Source of the DNA: Phenylobacterium sp.
GTDB lineage: Bacteria > Pseudomonadota > Alphaproteobacteria > Caulobacterales > Caulobacteraceae
Direction: 5' to 3'
Assembly (NCBI RefSeq): GCF_004799515.1
Contig: NZ_SSMX01000027.1
Location: 84,122-148,121 of the forward strand
Length of the DNA: 64,000 bases
Shown: piece after piece, positions 26,178 to 34,946 of the stretch
How the letters are laid out: each line of letters begins with the position of its first letter
Position numbering within the stretch: position 1 is the stretch's first letter
The notes under the pieces: generated by a model
Told to the model about the DNA's origin: nothing
Seen by the model: only the letters and a program-made list of their open reading frames with translations
The model's database searches: none
Made by a program: the position numbers and the translations under genes

Positions 26178-26630
26178 GTGATGAGTCTGCGTCTGGGTCT
26201 CGTTGCGGCGCTGGCGCTGGCGGCCTTCCCTCTTCAGGCGGCGGCCGCCGACGCGCCGGCCGGACGCGTGACGGGGATCGGCGGGGTCTTTGTGAAGAGC
26301 AAGGACCCGAAGGCGCTCGCGGCCTGGTACCGCGACATGCTCGGGATCAAGGTGGAGCCCTGGGGCGGCGCGGTGTTGCGCTACGACACTCCTGAGCGCC
26401 CGCCGAGCGCGGCCTGGACGGCGCTGTCCGGCGCCAGCGGGTATACGGCGCCCTCCGAGCGCGAATTCATGGTGGATTTCACCGTCGATGACCTCGACTC
26501 CCTTGTCGCCCGTCTGACCGCCAAGGGCGTGAAGATCCTCAAGCGCGAGGACGATCCGAACGGCAAGTTCGCCTGGATCCTCGATCCTGACGGCACCAAG
26601 CTTGAGCTCTGGCAGCCGAAGGCGCCTTGA
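26178..26630 (+). CDS. Secreted VOC (glyoxalase/bleomycin resistance-like) protein
   Basis: A 150-residue protein with a signal peptide (LRLGLVAALALAAFPLQAAAAD) and one VOC domain. The first betaalphabeta unit has FVKSKDPKALAAWYRDMLG and the second EFMVDFTVDDLDSLVARLTAKGV, ending with DPDGTKLELWQP. Periplasmic VOC proteins of this type are common in alphaproteobacteria; the reaction is not known, and metal ligands cannot be assigned confidently. It starts at GTG 26178 or ATG 26181 and is convergent with the doxX-like gene of the bufferin operon, 70 bases away. Confidence 0.85.
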   Translation: MMSLRLGLVAALALAAFPLQAAAADAPAGRVTGIGGVFVKSKDPKALAAWYRDMLGIKVEPWGGAVLRYDTPERPPSAAWTALSGASGYTAPSEREFMVDFTVDDLDSLVARLTAKGVKILKREDDPNGKFAWILDPDGTKLELWQPKAP

Positions 26631-26700
26631 GGTGGAGACGGGGGCCGGATCCGGACCTCGTCGACGACCGACAAGGTTCGACGCCCTCAGGCGGCCGATC

Positions 26701-27162
26701 TCAGGGAATCTTCAGCAATCGGTCCAGCGAGAACCGGCCGCCACCGCGGGCGATCAGGTAGATGAGCAGCCCCGCCCAACTCAAATGAGTGGGCCAGGCG
26801 TCCGGATAGACGAAGATCTCGATGACCGAGGTCATGATCAGGAAGGCCGACGCCGAGATGCGGGTCAGGAGCCCGAACACAAGCAGGATCGAGAACAGGT
26901 GTTCGGAATAGGTCGCCATGTGGGCCGCGATGTCCGGCGGCACGAGCGGCAATCGGTATTCGTCGGCGAACAGGGCATAGGTGCTTGCCTTGATGTGCAG
27001 CACGCCATCGACCTTGGTGCGGCCGGAGCTGAAGAAGACTCCGGCGACGCCCAGCCGGATCACCAGCGCGATGAACCACTCCGGGACGCGATTGAGCTGC
27101 CCAAGGACCGCCAGGGGGCGGCCGCCCGAAGGCGTCGATGGGGTGGCCACCATGCGGTTCAT
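26701..27162 (-). CDS. DoxX family membrane protein of the bufferin operon
   Basis: A 153-residue DoxX-like protein with four hydrophobic segments ([54 protein letters not shown]) after a short polar leader. Members accompany bufA-bufB-bufC in many proteobacterial MNIO operons and are thought to help in a membrane redox step, though the exact role is not settled. The ATG at 27162 overlaps the stop of the bufC-like gene by four bases, so it is tightly coupled. It is the last gene of the operon. Confidence 0.88.
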   Translation of the reverse strand: MNRMVATPSTPSGGRPLAVLGQLNRVPEWFIALVIRLGVAGVFFSSGRTKVDGVLHIKASTYALFADEYRLPLVPPDIAAHMATYSEHLFSILLVFGLLTRISASAFLIMTSVIEIFVYPDAWPTHLSWAGLLIYLIARGGGRFSLDRLLKIP

Positions 27163-27944
27163 TCTGGACTCCCCTGGTCGCTGGCGGACACAAGCGCGCT
27201 GAACGCGCCCACCTGGATGCACAGGGCGACCAGGGCTTCGAGGTCGGCCTGGGGTTCGGCGTCCAGCGCGCGCTCGGCGGCCCGCAGCAGGGTCTCCCCC
27301 GCTTCGCAGGCGCGCAGGAACCCGTAGCCGCCCGGCCCCAGGCGATGGAGCTCGACGTCGCCGCCGACGCGGACGACCAGAGCATATTCCGGCTGCGCCT
27401 GGAGCTCGAAGCCGCGGAAGTCGCCCTCCCGCCGTTGCGCCAGCCAAAGGCTCGCGATGGTCTGGTCGAAGGCGGCGAGTCCGGCGGAGGGGTTCAGCCG
27501 TGCGGTCGTCGCGCCGAGCTCGTCGGGCGAGAGCCGGGTGACGGCCGACGCCGTGATCGCCTCGGCGTCCGCGGCGAAATAGGCGCGGTTCCACAACCGG
27601 TCCAGCAGGGCGACGCCGCCGAGGTAGGGCGTGTCCCGGGCCGGCGGAAACGCGGCCAGCCATTCCGGGAAATCGGCGCCGTAGTCCAGCATCGAGGGAC
27701 GGGTCGGAGGCCGTTCCCGGACATAGTCGGCCGCGGCCGCCCGGAGCCAGTCCTCCCCGACCACGCGCGCCACCGTTCCGTAGGCGGCGGCGAGCACGTC
27801 GATCGCGCCCTTGAGGATGGTGTTACGATAGACGGACAGGCCATCGCCGCCCGCGGCCGGGAGCCACGGGCCGAGGGACTCGGGGCGGCCGGCGAGCGCC
27901 GAGCAGAAGGCGCCGTGGAAGTCCGGCGTGGATGCTTCAGGCAT
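27159..27944 (-). CDS. bufC: BufC/HvfC-like MNIO partner protein (DUF2063)
   Basis: A 261-residue cytosolic protein with an N-terminal DUF2063 region ([20 protein letters not shown], then [32 protein letters not shown]) and a C-terminal half that is less conserved. In MNIO systems this partner binds the precursor leader and works with the BufB-type oxidase. Its start overlaps the bufB stop by eight bases and its stop overlaps doxX by four. The family assignment rests on these regions together with operon position; the DUF2063 N-terminal motif YRNTxxxxxxxxL is clear. Confidence 0.9.
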   Translation of the reverse strand: MPEASTPDFHGAFCSALAGRPESLGPWLPAAGGDGLSVYRNTILKGAIDVLAAAYGTVARVVGEDWLRAAAADYVRERPPTRPSMLDYGADFPEWLAAFPPARDTPYLGGVALLDRLWNRAYFAADAEAITASAVTRLSPDELGATTARLNPSAGLAAFDQTIASLWLAQRREGDFRGFELQAQPEYALVVRVGGDVELHRLGPGGYGFLRACEAGETLLRAAERALDAEPQADLEALVALCIQVGAFSALVSASDQGSPE

Positions 27945-28791
27945 GGACCGTTTGCCCCTTCGGCGATCGGACGTCTGCCATCAGCCTGTCCGCGCGGTCG
28001 CGTTCGGACATGAGGTCGGCGAAGCCCGGAATGTCGTCGTCCCGTTCGATCAGCGTGGGACGCGGCCCGATGCGCCGCAAAAGGCGCTCGTACAGCGCCC
28101 AGACCGCTGGCGCGACCGGCCGGCCATGGGTGTCGATGAGCAGGGACGATCCGCCGTCGTCCGGGGCGTGACCCGCGAGATGGACCTCGCCGACCAGGGC
28201 CCCCGGGACGGAGTCGATGTAACTTTCGGCGCTGAAGCCAAGGTTGTTCGCGCTCACGTAGACGTTGTTGACGTCAAGCAGGAGGCCACAGCCGGTGCGC
28301 CGGGTCAGTTCGCGGAGGAAGTCCACCTCGCCGAAGTCGTGGCCCTCCAGTGGCAGGTAGAGTGCTGGGTTCTCGATCAGCACCTGCCGTCCGAGGGCGT
28401 CCTGCATCCGGCCAACGTTCGCGGCGATGCGGTCCAGGGCGGCGCGGGTGCGCGGGAAGGGAAGCAGGTCGGGCCGATAGACCCCGCCACGCTGTGACCA
28501 GGCCAGATGCTCGGAGACGAGGAAGGGCTGGAAGCGATCCGCGAGGCGGCCCAACGCCGCCAGGTGGCTCGGATCGGGATCTTCATCCGAGGCGAGCGAC
28601 AGTCCGACGCCGTGCAGGGATATCGGGCGCCGTTCGCGGATGGCTTCGAGCCACGCGAGTCTTGGGCCGCCCGCGCACATGTAGTTCTCGGGATGCGCCT
28701 CGACCCACAGGCCGGCCGCTTCCGAGGCCAGCGCCTCGGGATAGTGCTGAGGCTTGAGGCCCAGCCCTGCGGTCGCCTGTGGGTTCATCAC
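27937..28791 (-). CDS. bufB: MNIO-family iron oxidase, BufB-like (DUF692)
   Basis: A 284-residue TIM-barrel protein of the DUF692 (multinuclear non-haem iron oxidase) family. Landmarks are GLGLKPQHYPEAL, VEAHPENYM, ISLHGVGLSLAS, VSEHLAW, VLIENPALYLPL, LLLDVNNVYVSA and VGEVHLAGHA with LLIDTHG, whose His, Asp, Glu and Asn residues provide iron ligands. The enzyme converts precursor cysteines into thiooxazole-type heterocycles in bufferins, a copper-handling RiPP. Start is GTG 28791 or ATG 28788; no Shine-Dalgarno sequence is apparent on the minus strand, so translational coupling to bufA (13 bases upstream) is likely. Confidence 0.92.
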   Translation of the reverse strand: MMNPQATAGLGLKPQHYPEALASEAAGLWVEAHPENYMCAGGPRLAWLEAIRERRPISLHGVGLSLASDEDPDPSHLAALGRLADRFQPFLVSEHLAWSQRGGVYRPDLLPFPRTRAALDRIAANVGRMQDALGRQVLIENPALYLPLEGHDFGEVDFLRELTRRTGCGLLLDVNNVYVSANNLGFSAESYIDSVPGALVGEVHLAGHAPDDGGSSLLIDTHGRPVAPAVWALYERLLRRIGPRPTLIERDDDIPGFADLMSERDRADRLMADVRSPKGQTVHA

Positions 28792-28804
28792 GAGGAGAAA
28801 GCGG

Positions 28805-29107
28805 TCAGGCGCTTTTCGGCGTCAGGGAGCCCATGCCGTCGGGCGTCTTGATCGAGGCGCAGGTTCCCTTCTTCACCAACGACCAGGCGCTGCCTTGGTA
28901 GTCGGTCTTGGAGGTGCCGGCGCAGGTGGTGCCGGGACCCGCCTTGCAGTCGTTCTCATGCGCCTTGGCGACGCCGTAGCACTTCTCCATGCCCTTCATC
29001 TGGGCGGCCGTGACCGGCTTCTTCATCATGTCGTCGGCGGCTTGGGCGGCGCCGGCCATGGCGAAGGCCGAGATGAGGGATGCGGCGATAAGCGACTTCG
29101 TGGACAC
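28805..29107 (-). CDS. bufA: Bufferin-type RiPP precursor BufA (DUF2282)
   Basis: A 100-residue precursor. The first 24 residues are a Sec signal peptide ([21 protein letters not shown]). The mature part holds four cysteines at 43, 54, 62 and 83, with EKCYGVAKA at the first, the DUF2282 pattern. In bufferins two cysteines are turned into thiooxazoles by BufB with BufC, and the exported product binds copper. The start is GTG 29107 with AGGAGG six bases before it. It is the first gene of the operon bufA-bufB-bufC-doxX. The call of a metallophore precursor follows from the family; the product chemistry is not visible in DNA. Confidence 0.9.
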   Translation of the reverse strand: MSTKSLIAASLISAFAMAGAAQAADDMMKKPVTAAQMKGMEKCYGVAKAHENDCKAGPGTTCAGTSKTDYQGSAWSLVKKGTCASIKTPDGMGSLTPKSA

Positions 29108-29181
29108 AGCGAGCCTCCTGGGTGGGAAGACGCGTCCAGCCTCAGGACCGGACGCGGACAGAACGGTTCTGTCCCACGGGG

Positions 29182-29207
29182 TTCGCGGCGGCGTCGGCGC
29201 TGGTTAC
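29182..29207 (-). promoter_or_regulatory. SigF-type promoter upstream of bufA
   Basis: On the minus strand GTAACC at 29207-29202 is followed after exactly 16 bases by CGAA at 29185-29182. This equals the SigF (ECF) consensus GTAACC-N16-CGAA known for Caulobacter genes responding to heavy metals, where bufferin operons are targets. It lies 75 bases before the GTG of bufA. I see no sigF gene in the window. Confidence 0.8.
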
Positions 29208-29252
29208 AGGCCCGGCTTGTTGCGTTGAAATCGCGGGCCCGGCCCGCGGCGG

Positions 29253-29921
29253 TCAGCTCTCCGCCAGCACCTTGTCGATCACCGCCTTGGCGCCGGCGCC
29301 CGACCAGTCGGCCTCGCCGGAGATGCGGCCGTGCTCCAGGCCGTCCTTGCCGAGGATCAGGGTCGTGGGCATGCCGCTAGCCGGCGGCTTCAGCGCCCAG
29401 GGCAGCTTGGCCTCCGGGTCGTTGTAGAGCTTGAGCGGCGCGTTCTGGGCGATGAAGGCCTTGGCCTGCTCCAGCGCGTCGGGCTTGTCGATGGAGACGG
29501 CCACCACCTCGACCGGCTTGCCGGCATAGGCCTCGGCCAGCTTGGCCAGGGTCGGCATCTCCAGCTTGCAAGGCGCGCACCAGGTCGCCCAGACGTTCAT
29601 CACCACCACCTTGCCCTTGAACGAGGCTGGGGTCAGCTTCTTGCCGTTTGCGTCAAAGAACACGTAGGCGGGCGGGGCGACGCCGTCGCCGGAATGCTCC
29701 AGCTTCTTGGCCACGTCGTGGGTCTCGCCGGCCTCCGGCGCCGCGCCGGAGGAGGGCCCGGAGACGGCCACCGCGGTCTTGTTCACACCCTGGCTTTCGG
29801 GCGGCTTGGTCGCGGACTGGGCAATGATGTAGACAACCGCCGCGACGCCTATGGCGGCGGCGCCCCAGAGGGCCCATTTCAGGGCTCCGCCCCTGGGTTT
29901 GGCCGCGGACTCTTCGCTCAT
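29253..29921 (-). CDS. TlpA-like membrane-anchored thioredoxin
   Basis: A 222-residue protein with a short cytoplasmic leader, one membrane anchor (about residues 16-35) and a periplasmic thioredoxin-like domain. The redox motif is [12 protein letters not shown] with Cys115 and Cys118, followed by the cis-Pro region [10 protein letters not shown]. TlpA-type proteins reduce disulfides in the periplasm, often for cytochrome maturation. The start codon directly abuts that of argH (CATATG). SD-like AGAGGAAGAG sits about ten bases ahead, inside argH. Its stop lies 46 bases upstream of the SigF-type promoter of the bufferin operon. Confidence 0.88.
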   Translation of the reverse strand: MSEESAAKPRGGALKWALWGAAAIGVAAVVYIIAQSATKPPESQGVNKTAVAVSGPSSGAAPEAGETHDVAKKLEHSGDGVAPPAYVFFDANGKKLTPASFKGKVVVMNVWATWCAPCKLEMPTLAKLAEAYAGKPVEVVAVSIDKPDALEQAKAFIAQNAPLKLYNDPEAKLPWALKPPASGMPTTLILGKDGLEHGRISGEADWSGAGAKAVIDKVLAES

Positions 29922-31343
29922 ATGACCAGCTCTTCCTCTGATGCGCCCAAGACGCCTGCTCCGGAAGGACAGGCCATGTGGGGCGGGCGTTTCTCGGACA
30001 AGCCGGCCGAGCTGATGCAGGCGATCAACGTCTCCATCGGCTTCGACCGCCGGCTTGCGGCCCAGGACCTGGCGGGGTCGAAGGCGCACGCGGCGATGTT
30101 GCAAAAGACCGGGGTCATTACAAGCGACGACGCCCGCGCGATCCTGGACGGCCTGGAGACCATCGGCGCCGAGCTGGCCGCCGGGACCTTCCCGTTCCGC
30201 GAGGAATTCGAGGACATCCACATGAACGTGGAGGCCCGGCTGCGCGAGCTGATCGGGCCGGCGGCGGGGCGGCTGCACACCGCGCGCTCGCGCAACGACC
30301 AGGTGGCGCTCGATTTCCGCATGTGGGTGCGCGAGGCCTGTGCGCGCACGGGCGAACAGGTCCGCGCCCTGCAGCGCGCTCTGCTGGCCAAGGCCGAGGC
30401 GAACGCGGCCACGATCATGCCGGGCTTCACCCACCTGCAGCCGGCCCAGCCGGTGACCTTCGGCCACCACCTGATGGCCTATGTGGAGATGTTCGGCCGA
30501 GACGCCTCGCGCTTCGCCGACGCCGGCGCGCGGATGAACGAGAGCCCGCTGGGCGCCGCGGCCCTGGCCGGCTCGTCCTTTCCCATCGACCGGCATATGA
30601 CCGCCGAGGCCCTGGGTTTCGCGCGGCCCACGGCTAATTCCCTGGACAGCGTCGCCGACCGCGACTTCGCGCTCGAGAGCCTGGCGGCGGCGGCGATCTG
30701 CGCCATCCACCTGTCGCGCCTGGCCGAGGAGATCGTGATCTGGATGACGCCGCAGTTCGGCTTCATCCGCCTGACCGACGCCTTCACCACCGGCTCGTCG
30801 ATCATGCCGCAGAAGAAGAACCCCGACGCCGCCGAGCTGATCCGCGCCAAGGCCGGCCGCCTGCTGGGGTCCTTCACCCAGCTGGCCGTGGTCATGAAGG
30901 GCCTGCCGCTGACCTATTCGAAGGACATGCAGGAGGACAAGGTCCCGGTCTTCGAGGCCTTCGACGCCCTGGAGCTCAGCCTGCGGGCGATGGCCGGCAT
31001 GATCGCGGACATGCAACCCATCGTCGAGAATATGGCAAAAGCCGCCGGCGCAGGCTTCTCCACCGCCACCGACCTGGCCGACTGGCTGGTGCGCGAGCTC
31101 GGCCTGCCGTTCCGCGAGGCGCACCATATCACCGGGGCGGCGGTGAAGCGCGCCGAACAGCTGGGCGTCGATCTGCCCGGCCTGCCGCTCGGCGACCTGC
31201 AGGCCCTGGAGCCTCGCATCGGCGCCGGCGTTTACGATGTGCTGACGCCGCAAGCTTCCGTCGCCAGCCGGACGAGCTATGGCGGGACCGCACCCGATCA
31301 GGTCCGCGCCCAGATTCAGCGCTGGAAGGAACGTCTCCCATGA
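29922..31343 (+). CDS. argH: Argininosuccinate lyase
   Basis: A 473-residue enzyme that splits argininosuccinate to arginine and fumarate, the last step of arginine synthesis. Family landmarks are MWGGRF near residue 19, [39 protein letters not shown], and the fumarase/aspartase signature [18 protein letters not shown] with its catalytic Ser. Length fits the family. The start ATG 29922 abuts the divergent tlpA-like start, leaving no space for a private promoter upstream, so promoter elements must lie inside the other gene. The stop overlaps the next gene by four bases. Confidence 0.96.
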   Translation: MTSSSSDAPKTPAPEGQAMWGGRFSDKPAELMQAINVSIGFDRRLAAQDLAGSKAHAAMLQKTGVITSDDARAILDGLETIGAELAAGTFPFREEFEDIHMNVEARLRELIGPAAGRLHTARSRNDQVALDFRMWVREACARTGEQVRALQRALLAKAEANAATIMPGFTHLQPAQPVTFGHHLMAYVEMFGRDASRFADAGARMNESPLGAAALAGSSFPIDRHMTAEALGFARPTANSLDSVADRDFALESLAAAAICAIHLSRLAEEIVIWMTPQFGFIRLTDAFTTGSSIMPQKKNPDAAELIRAKAGRLLGSFTQLAVVMKGLPLTYSKDMQEDKVPVFEAFDALELSLRAMAGMIADMQPIVENMAKAAGAGFSTATDLADWLVRELGLPFREAHHITGAAVKRAEQLGVDLPGLPLGDLQALEPRIGAGVYDVLTPQASVASRTSYGGTAPDQVRAQIQRWKERLP

Positions 31344-31639
31344 ACCTCCGCAATCTCCTCAAGGTCGGCGCCGCCGGCCTCATCCTGGCCGTCCCGCTCG
31401 GGGCCTGCGGCAAGCTGGGCCGGCTGCAGACGCCCGGCCCGCTGACCGGCTCCGGCCAGGCCGCCGCGTCGCATGACGCCAAGGATCCGTTGCCGACGCT
31501 GACCACGGTCGATCCGCGCGACCGCAGCGACACCGATCCGGCGCCGCCGCGCGCCAACCCGATCCCCGGCTCCGGCCAGGATCCCTTCGCCGCCGGACCG
31601 CCCGGCTCTCTGCCCGACCCCTACACCAACCCGCGATGA
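31340..31639 (+). CDS. Small lipoprotein between argH and lysA (LptM-like position)
   Basis: A 99-residue lipoprotein. The signal ends in a lipobox (LAVPLGAC at about residues 17-24) with Cys as the new N-terminus. The mature part is short and Pro-, Gly- and Asp-rich, ending [27 protein letters not shown], with no folded domain visible. In many proteobacteria a small lipoprotein (YifL/LptM) precedes lysA, and LptM helps assemble the LptD-LptE transporter; homology of this one is plausible but not shown by sequence here. The start overlaps the argH stop by four bases. Confidence 0.8.
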   Translation: MNLRNLLKVGAAGLILAVPLGACGKLGRLQTPGPLTGSGQAAASHDAKDPLPTLTTVDPRDRSDTDPAPPRANPIPGSGQDPFAAGPPGSLPDPYTNPR

Positions 31640-32910
31640 ACCATTTCGAGCTTTCGGGGGGCGAGCTCGCTTGCGAAGACGTACCGCTTTCGGCCATCGC
31701 CGAGGCGGTCGGCACGCCAGTCTACGTCTATTCCTCCGCCACCCTGGTGCGGCACTTCACTGTGCTCCGGGACGCCCTGATGGCGGCGGGCCTCCAGGAT
31801 TCGCTGATCGCCTTCGCCGTGAAGGCCAATCCGAACGTCGCGGTGCTGCGCACCCTGGCGGAGGCCGGGGCCGGCGCCGACGTGGTCTCCGAGGGCGAGA
31901 TCCGCCGCGCGCTGGCTGCCGGCGTGCCAGCCTCCCGCATCGTCTTCTCCGGCGTCGGCAAGACCCGTGGCGAGATCGAGTTCGCGCTCACAGCCGGCGT
32001 CGCCGAGATCAACCTGGAGTCCGAGCCGGAGCTCAGGTTGGTCAATGAGGTCGCCCACGCCCTGGGCAAGCGCGCCGCCGTGGCGATCCGCGTCAACCCC
32101 GACGTCGAGGCCGGCGGCCACGCCAAGATCTCCACCGGCAAGGCGGAGAACAAGTTTGGCGTCTCCCTGGCCGAGGCCGAGCGGCTCTACGCCAACGCCG
32201 CCAACCTGCCGGGCGTGCGGCCCGTGGGCGTCGCCTGCCACATCGGCAGCCAGATCACCGACCTCGCGCCCCTCGAAGCCGCCTTCGGCAAGATGCGCGC
32301 CCTGGTGGAACGACTGCGCGCCGAGGGCTTGAGCGTAGAGCGCCTCGACCTCGGCGGCGGCCTGGGCGCGCCCTACTTCAACACGCCGACGCCGCCGGAG
32401 CCCTCCGCCTACGCCGCCATGATCGCCCGGGTGATGACGGGGCTGGGCGGCCTGCAGTTCGCTTTTGAGCCCGGCCGGATGATCGCCGCCAACGCCGGCG
32501 TCTTGGTGGCCCGCGTGCAGCACGTCCACGCCCGGCCCGAGGGCCGCAGGTTCCTGGTGCTGGACGCGGCGATGAACGACCTGCTGCGCCCGGCCATGTA
32601 CGACGCCTACCACGACATCCGCCCGGTGAAGCCGCGGGCCGGCGAGCCCATCGCCTACGACGTGGTGGGCCCGATCTGTGAGACCGGCGACACCTTCACC
32701 CGCGACCGGCTGCTGCCGCCGCTGCAGGCCGGCGACCTGGTGGCCTTCATGACCGCCGGGGCCTACGGCGCGGCGATGTCCAGCGAGTACAACTCCCGCC
32801 TTCTGGTCCCCGAGGTTCTGGTCAAGGGCGGCCGCTACGCCGTGGTGCGGCCCCGGCCCAGCTACGACGACATGCTGGCCCGCGAGCAGGCCGCCCCCTG
32901 GCAGGCGTGA
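31636..32910 (+). CDS. lysA: Diaminopimelate decarboxylase
   Basis: A 424-residue PLP enzyme that makes lysine from meso-diaminopimelate. The PLP lysine is Lys63 in IAFAVKANPNVAVL. Other landmarks are VSEGEIRRAL, NLESEPELRL, CHIGSQITDL, LDLGGGLGAPY, EPGRMIAANAGVLV and the CETGDTF loop that supplies the active-site Cys. Length is typical. The start overlaps the lipoprotein gene by four bases, and the order argH-lipoprotein-lysA is frequent in proteobacteria. Transcription is probably shared with argH. Confidence 0.97.
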   Translation: MNHFELSGGELACEDVPLSAIAEAVGTPVYVYSSATLVRHFTVLRDALMAAGLQDSLIAFAVKANPNVAVLRTLAEAGAGADVVSEGEIRRALAAGVPASRIVFSGVGKTRGEIEFALTAGVAEINLESEPELRLVNEVAHALGKRAAVAIRVNPDVEAGGHAKISTGKAENKFGVSLAEAERLYANAANLPGVRPVGVACHIGSQITDLAPLEAAFGKMRALVERLRAEGLSVERLDLGGGLGAPYFNTPTPPEPSAYAAMIARVMTGLGGLQFAFEPGRMIAANAGVLVARVQHVHARPEGRRFLVLDAAMNDLLRPAMYDAYHDIRPVKPRAGEPIAYDVVGPICETGDTFTRDRLLPPLQAGDLVAFMTAGAYGAAMSSEYNSRLLVPEVLVKGGRYAVVRPRPSYDDMLAREQAAPWQA

Positions 32911-32978
32911 GCGCCGCGCCCTATCGGCCGTCACGAACCTAGGTCATGATTTCCGCCGGAATCTAGGGGGGCGATCGG

Positions 32979-33569
32979 ATGACGAGCGGGGCTTCGAAGA
33001 CCATCGGGCGGCTGACGCTCCTCGCAAGCCTGGCGGCGGCCGCGGCGGCCCAGGCGCAGACGCCGCCGGGGGCTCCGGCCGCCAAGCCGCCGGTCATCGC
33101 CCGCGCTGAGGCGTGCCTGCGCCAGAAGGTCGACCGGGTGGTGGCCGACGAGCCCGACATCGCCGCCGCCGCCAACTTCCTGGTCAGCTACGCCTGCGCC
33201 GACGAGGTGGCCGGCGCGACCCGCTTCCTGCGCAACACCGCCTACGTCGAGCTGTTCTCGGCCGCCTTCAAGGCCGGCGCGGCCGCGGCGGCGGCGGCGA
33301 AACCGCCAGCTCAGAGCCAGGGCCAGACCACAGGCGGCGCAAACCCCGCGGCGGCGGCGGCGATGGCCGGCGCCTTGATGTCCCAGCTCAAGGTCGACCC
33401 GGAAACCGGCGACGTCACCGCCGGGCCTCAAGCCACCCAGATCAACGCCGCCCTGGGCCAGTTCAGCAACATCATGGGCCAGTTCCTGCCCGACAATGTG
33501 CCGGTCCCCCTGCGCAAGCTGGCCGGCGACCTGGTGCTGGAGGCCCGCGAGCGCCATCGCGCCAAATAG
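32979..33569 (+). CDS. Hypothetical secreted protein
   Basis: A 196-residue protein with a signal peptide (GRLTLLASLAAAAAAQAQ). The mature part includes ARAEACLRQKVDRVVADEPDIAAAANFLVSYACADEVAGATRFL with two cysteines likely to pair, an Ala-rich region with low complexity at about residues 100-140, and a helical C-terminus. I do not recognise a family. It lies 68 bases after lysA; whether it belongs to that operon is uncertain. Its stop is 11 bases from the convergent membrane protein gene. Confidence 0.75.
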   Translation: MTSGASKTIGRLTLLASLAAAAAAQAQTPPGAPAAKPPVIARAEACLRQKVDRVVADEPDIAAAANFLVSYACADEVAGATRFLRNTAYVELFSAAFKAGAAAAAAAKPPAQSQGQTTGGANPAAAAAMAGALMSQLKVDPETGDVTAGPQATQINAALGQFSNIMGQFLPDNVPVPLRKLAGDLVLEARERHRAK

Positions 33570-33580
33570 CTGAGGGCCGC

Positions 33581-34357
33581 TCAGCGCCCGATCAGGTGCA
33601 TCGAGATCGGGGCCCATGCCGGGTTGAGCCACAGCCACGTCGCGGTGAGCTGCACCGCCAGGATGAACGGCGCGCCGATCATATAGGCGGGATGCAGCCG
33701 GCCGCGCGTCATCAGGTCATAGGCGCCGAACCCCAGGATCAGCAGGTCCGGGCCGGCGTAGAGGCTCAGGAACTCCGCCATATAGGCCTTGCCCAGGGCG
33801 GCCTCGACCGCCTCGCCCCACCAGCGGGCGAACCCCGCGTCGGTGATCCCCATCGTCGCCAGCAGCATCAGGCGCCGATGCGTCGCCGGGGCCGCGCGGA
33901 ACAGCAGGCCGGCGACGATCAGCGGCGCGAAGACCACGATGTCGGCGAACTGGATCGCCACGAAGGTCGGCGGCCTGTGCTTGGCGACGTACTTGGCGCT
34001 GTCCACGACAATCGCCGTGGCCGGGCCCAGCACCGCCATGACGGCGGCCAGCCCGGCGCCGAGCAGGCCCAGCCGGCGATGCAGGGCGGGGTGACCCGTC
34101 CGGATCGCGGCGACCTGCACGGTGAAGAACACCATCCACCCCACGAAAGCGGCGGCGTGGAAGTGCACGATCAGCGGATAGGGGGCCTCATGCGTCCGGA
34201 AGTGGGTGGCCAGATCCGAGCCGAAGCCGGCCACGATGCCCAGCCACATCAACAGCGTCATCACCAGGATGAAGCCGCGGTCCCATTTGTGGAATGGCGC
34301 GAACCGCCGGCCGCCCCCGCTCAGCCGGCGCCCGCCGTCCGCCGCTATCGCCGTCAT
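33581..34357 (-). CDS. Multi-pass membrane protein, DUF2306-like
   Basis: A 258-residue inner-membrane protein with about seven hydrophobic segments: GFILVMTLLMWLGIVAGF, LIVHFHAAAFVGWMVFFTVQVAAI, LGLLGAGLAAVMAVLG, FADIVVFAPLIVAGLLF, RLMLLATMGITDAG, GPDLLILGFGAYDL and GAPFILAVQLTATWLWL. The His residues near HFHAAAF and the HRRLGLLGA loop resemble DUF2306 or cytochrome b561-like proteins that could bind haem, but I cannot confirm this. It is convergent with the secreted protein gene and unlinked to its other neighbour. Confidence 0.75.
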   Translation of the reverse strand: MTAIAADGGRRLSGGGRRFAPFHKWDRGFILVMTLLMWLGIVAGFGSDLATHFRTHEAPYPLIVHFHAAAFVGWMVFFTVQVAAIRTGHPALHRRLGLLGAGLAAVMAVLGPATAIVVDSAKYVAKHRPPTFVAIQFADIVVFAPLIVAGLLFRAAPATHRRLMLLATMGITDAGFARWWGEAVEAALGKAYMAEFLSLYAGPDLLILGFGAYDLMTRGRLHPAYMIGAPFILAVQLTATWLWLNPAWAPISMHLIGR

Positions 34358-34446
34358 CGCCCCCGCGCTCCCCGCCGTCCCGTCCGGACAGCGAAGCTAG
34401 GCGCGTCCCCGCGCCCGCGGCAGTGAACATTTTTGACCGGGCGGCC

Positions 34447-34869
34447 CTAGAGGTCCGCGCAACTCGACATATTGACCGGCGGGTGGTCCTTGCGGGTCCA
34501 GCCGGCGCCCGCCTTGTCGAACTCGGCGGTGCGCGAGCCGGCCTGTTGCTGCTTCAGCTTGGGGTCCCAGCCGTTGAAGGTGATGGCGCTGACCACCCGG
34601 GCGCTGACGCCTTTGGCCTGGTCGTCGGCGGTGAGCGCCCGCTCCGCCTTGCAGGCGACCTCGAAGTTTTGGCACTTCTGGTCGGCGGCGGTGGCCTTGC
34701 ACAGGGGATCGCTGGCCAGGATCTCCTGACGCCAGTTGAGGATCTCGCCGTCGAGGCCGGCGAACTTGCCGCCGCCCTGGCCGGCGGCGGACGAGCCGGC
34801 CTTGTCGCAGGCGCTCAGGGCCAGGCCGCTCAGGAATATCAGGGCCAGCGCGGCCGCACGGGTCATCAA
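34447..34869 (-). CDS. Hypothetical lipoprotein
   Basis: A 140-residue lipoprotein with signal and lipobox LIFLSGLALSAC ending at Cys21. The mature part has a Gly-rich linker followed by LNWRQEILASDPLCKATAADQKCQNFEVACKAE, in which Cys58, Cys67 and Cys74 and the final Cys (NMSSCADL) could form two disulfides. No enzyme motif is visible. It is probably anchored in the inner or outer membrane on the periplasmic side. Its function is not known. It is followed, on the same strand, by nothing; the upstream gene is hpt-like, 78 bases away. Confidence 0.78.
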   Translation of the reverse strand: MMTRAAALALIFLSGLALSACDKAGSSAAGQGGGKFAGLDGEILNWRQEILASDPLCKATAADQKCQNFEVACKAERALTADDQAKGVSARVVSAITFNGWDPKLKQQQAGSRTAEFDKAGAGWTRKDHPPVNMSSCADL

Positions 34870-34946
34870 GATCGGGACTCCAATTGCGAAGGATTGGAAG
34901 AGGAACGCCGGTGGGTACCGCCCGGATGCGGCGGACCCGTGACGCT

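Noticed and set aside
29253..31253. Continuous minus-strand frame joining tlpA-like to the antisense of argH
   Set aside because: Only the 29253-29921 part carries protein motifs; the upstream extension is antisense to argH.
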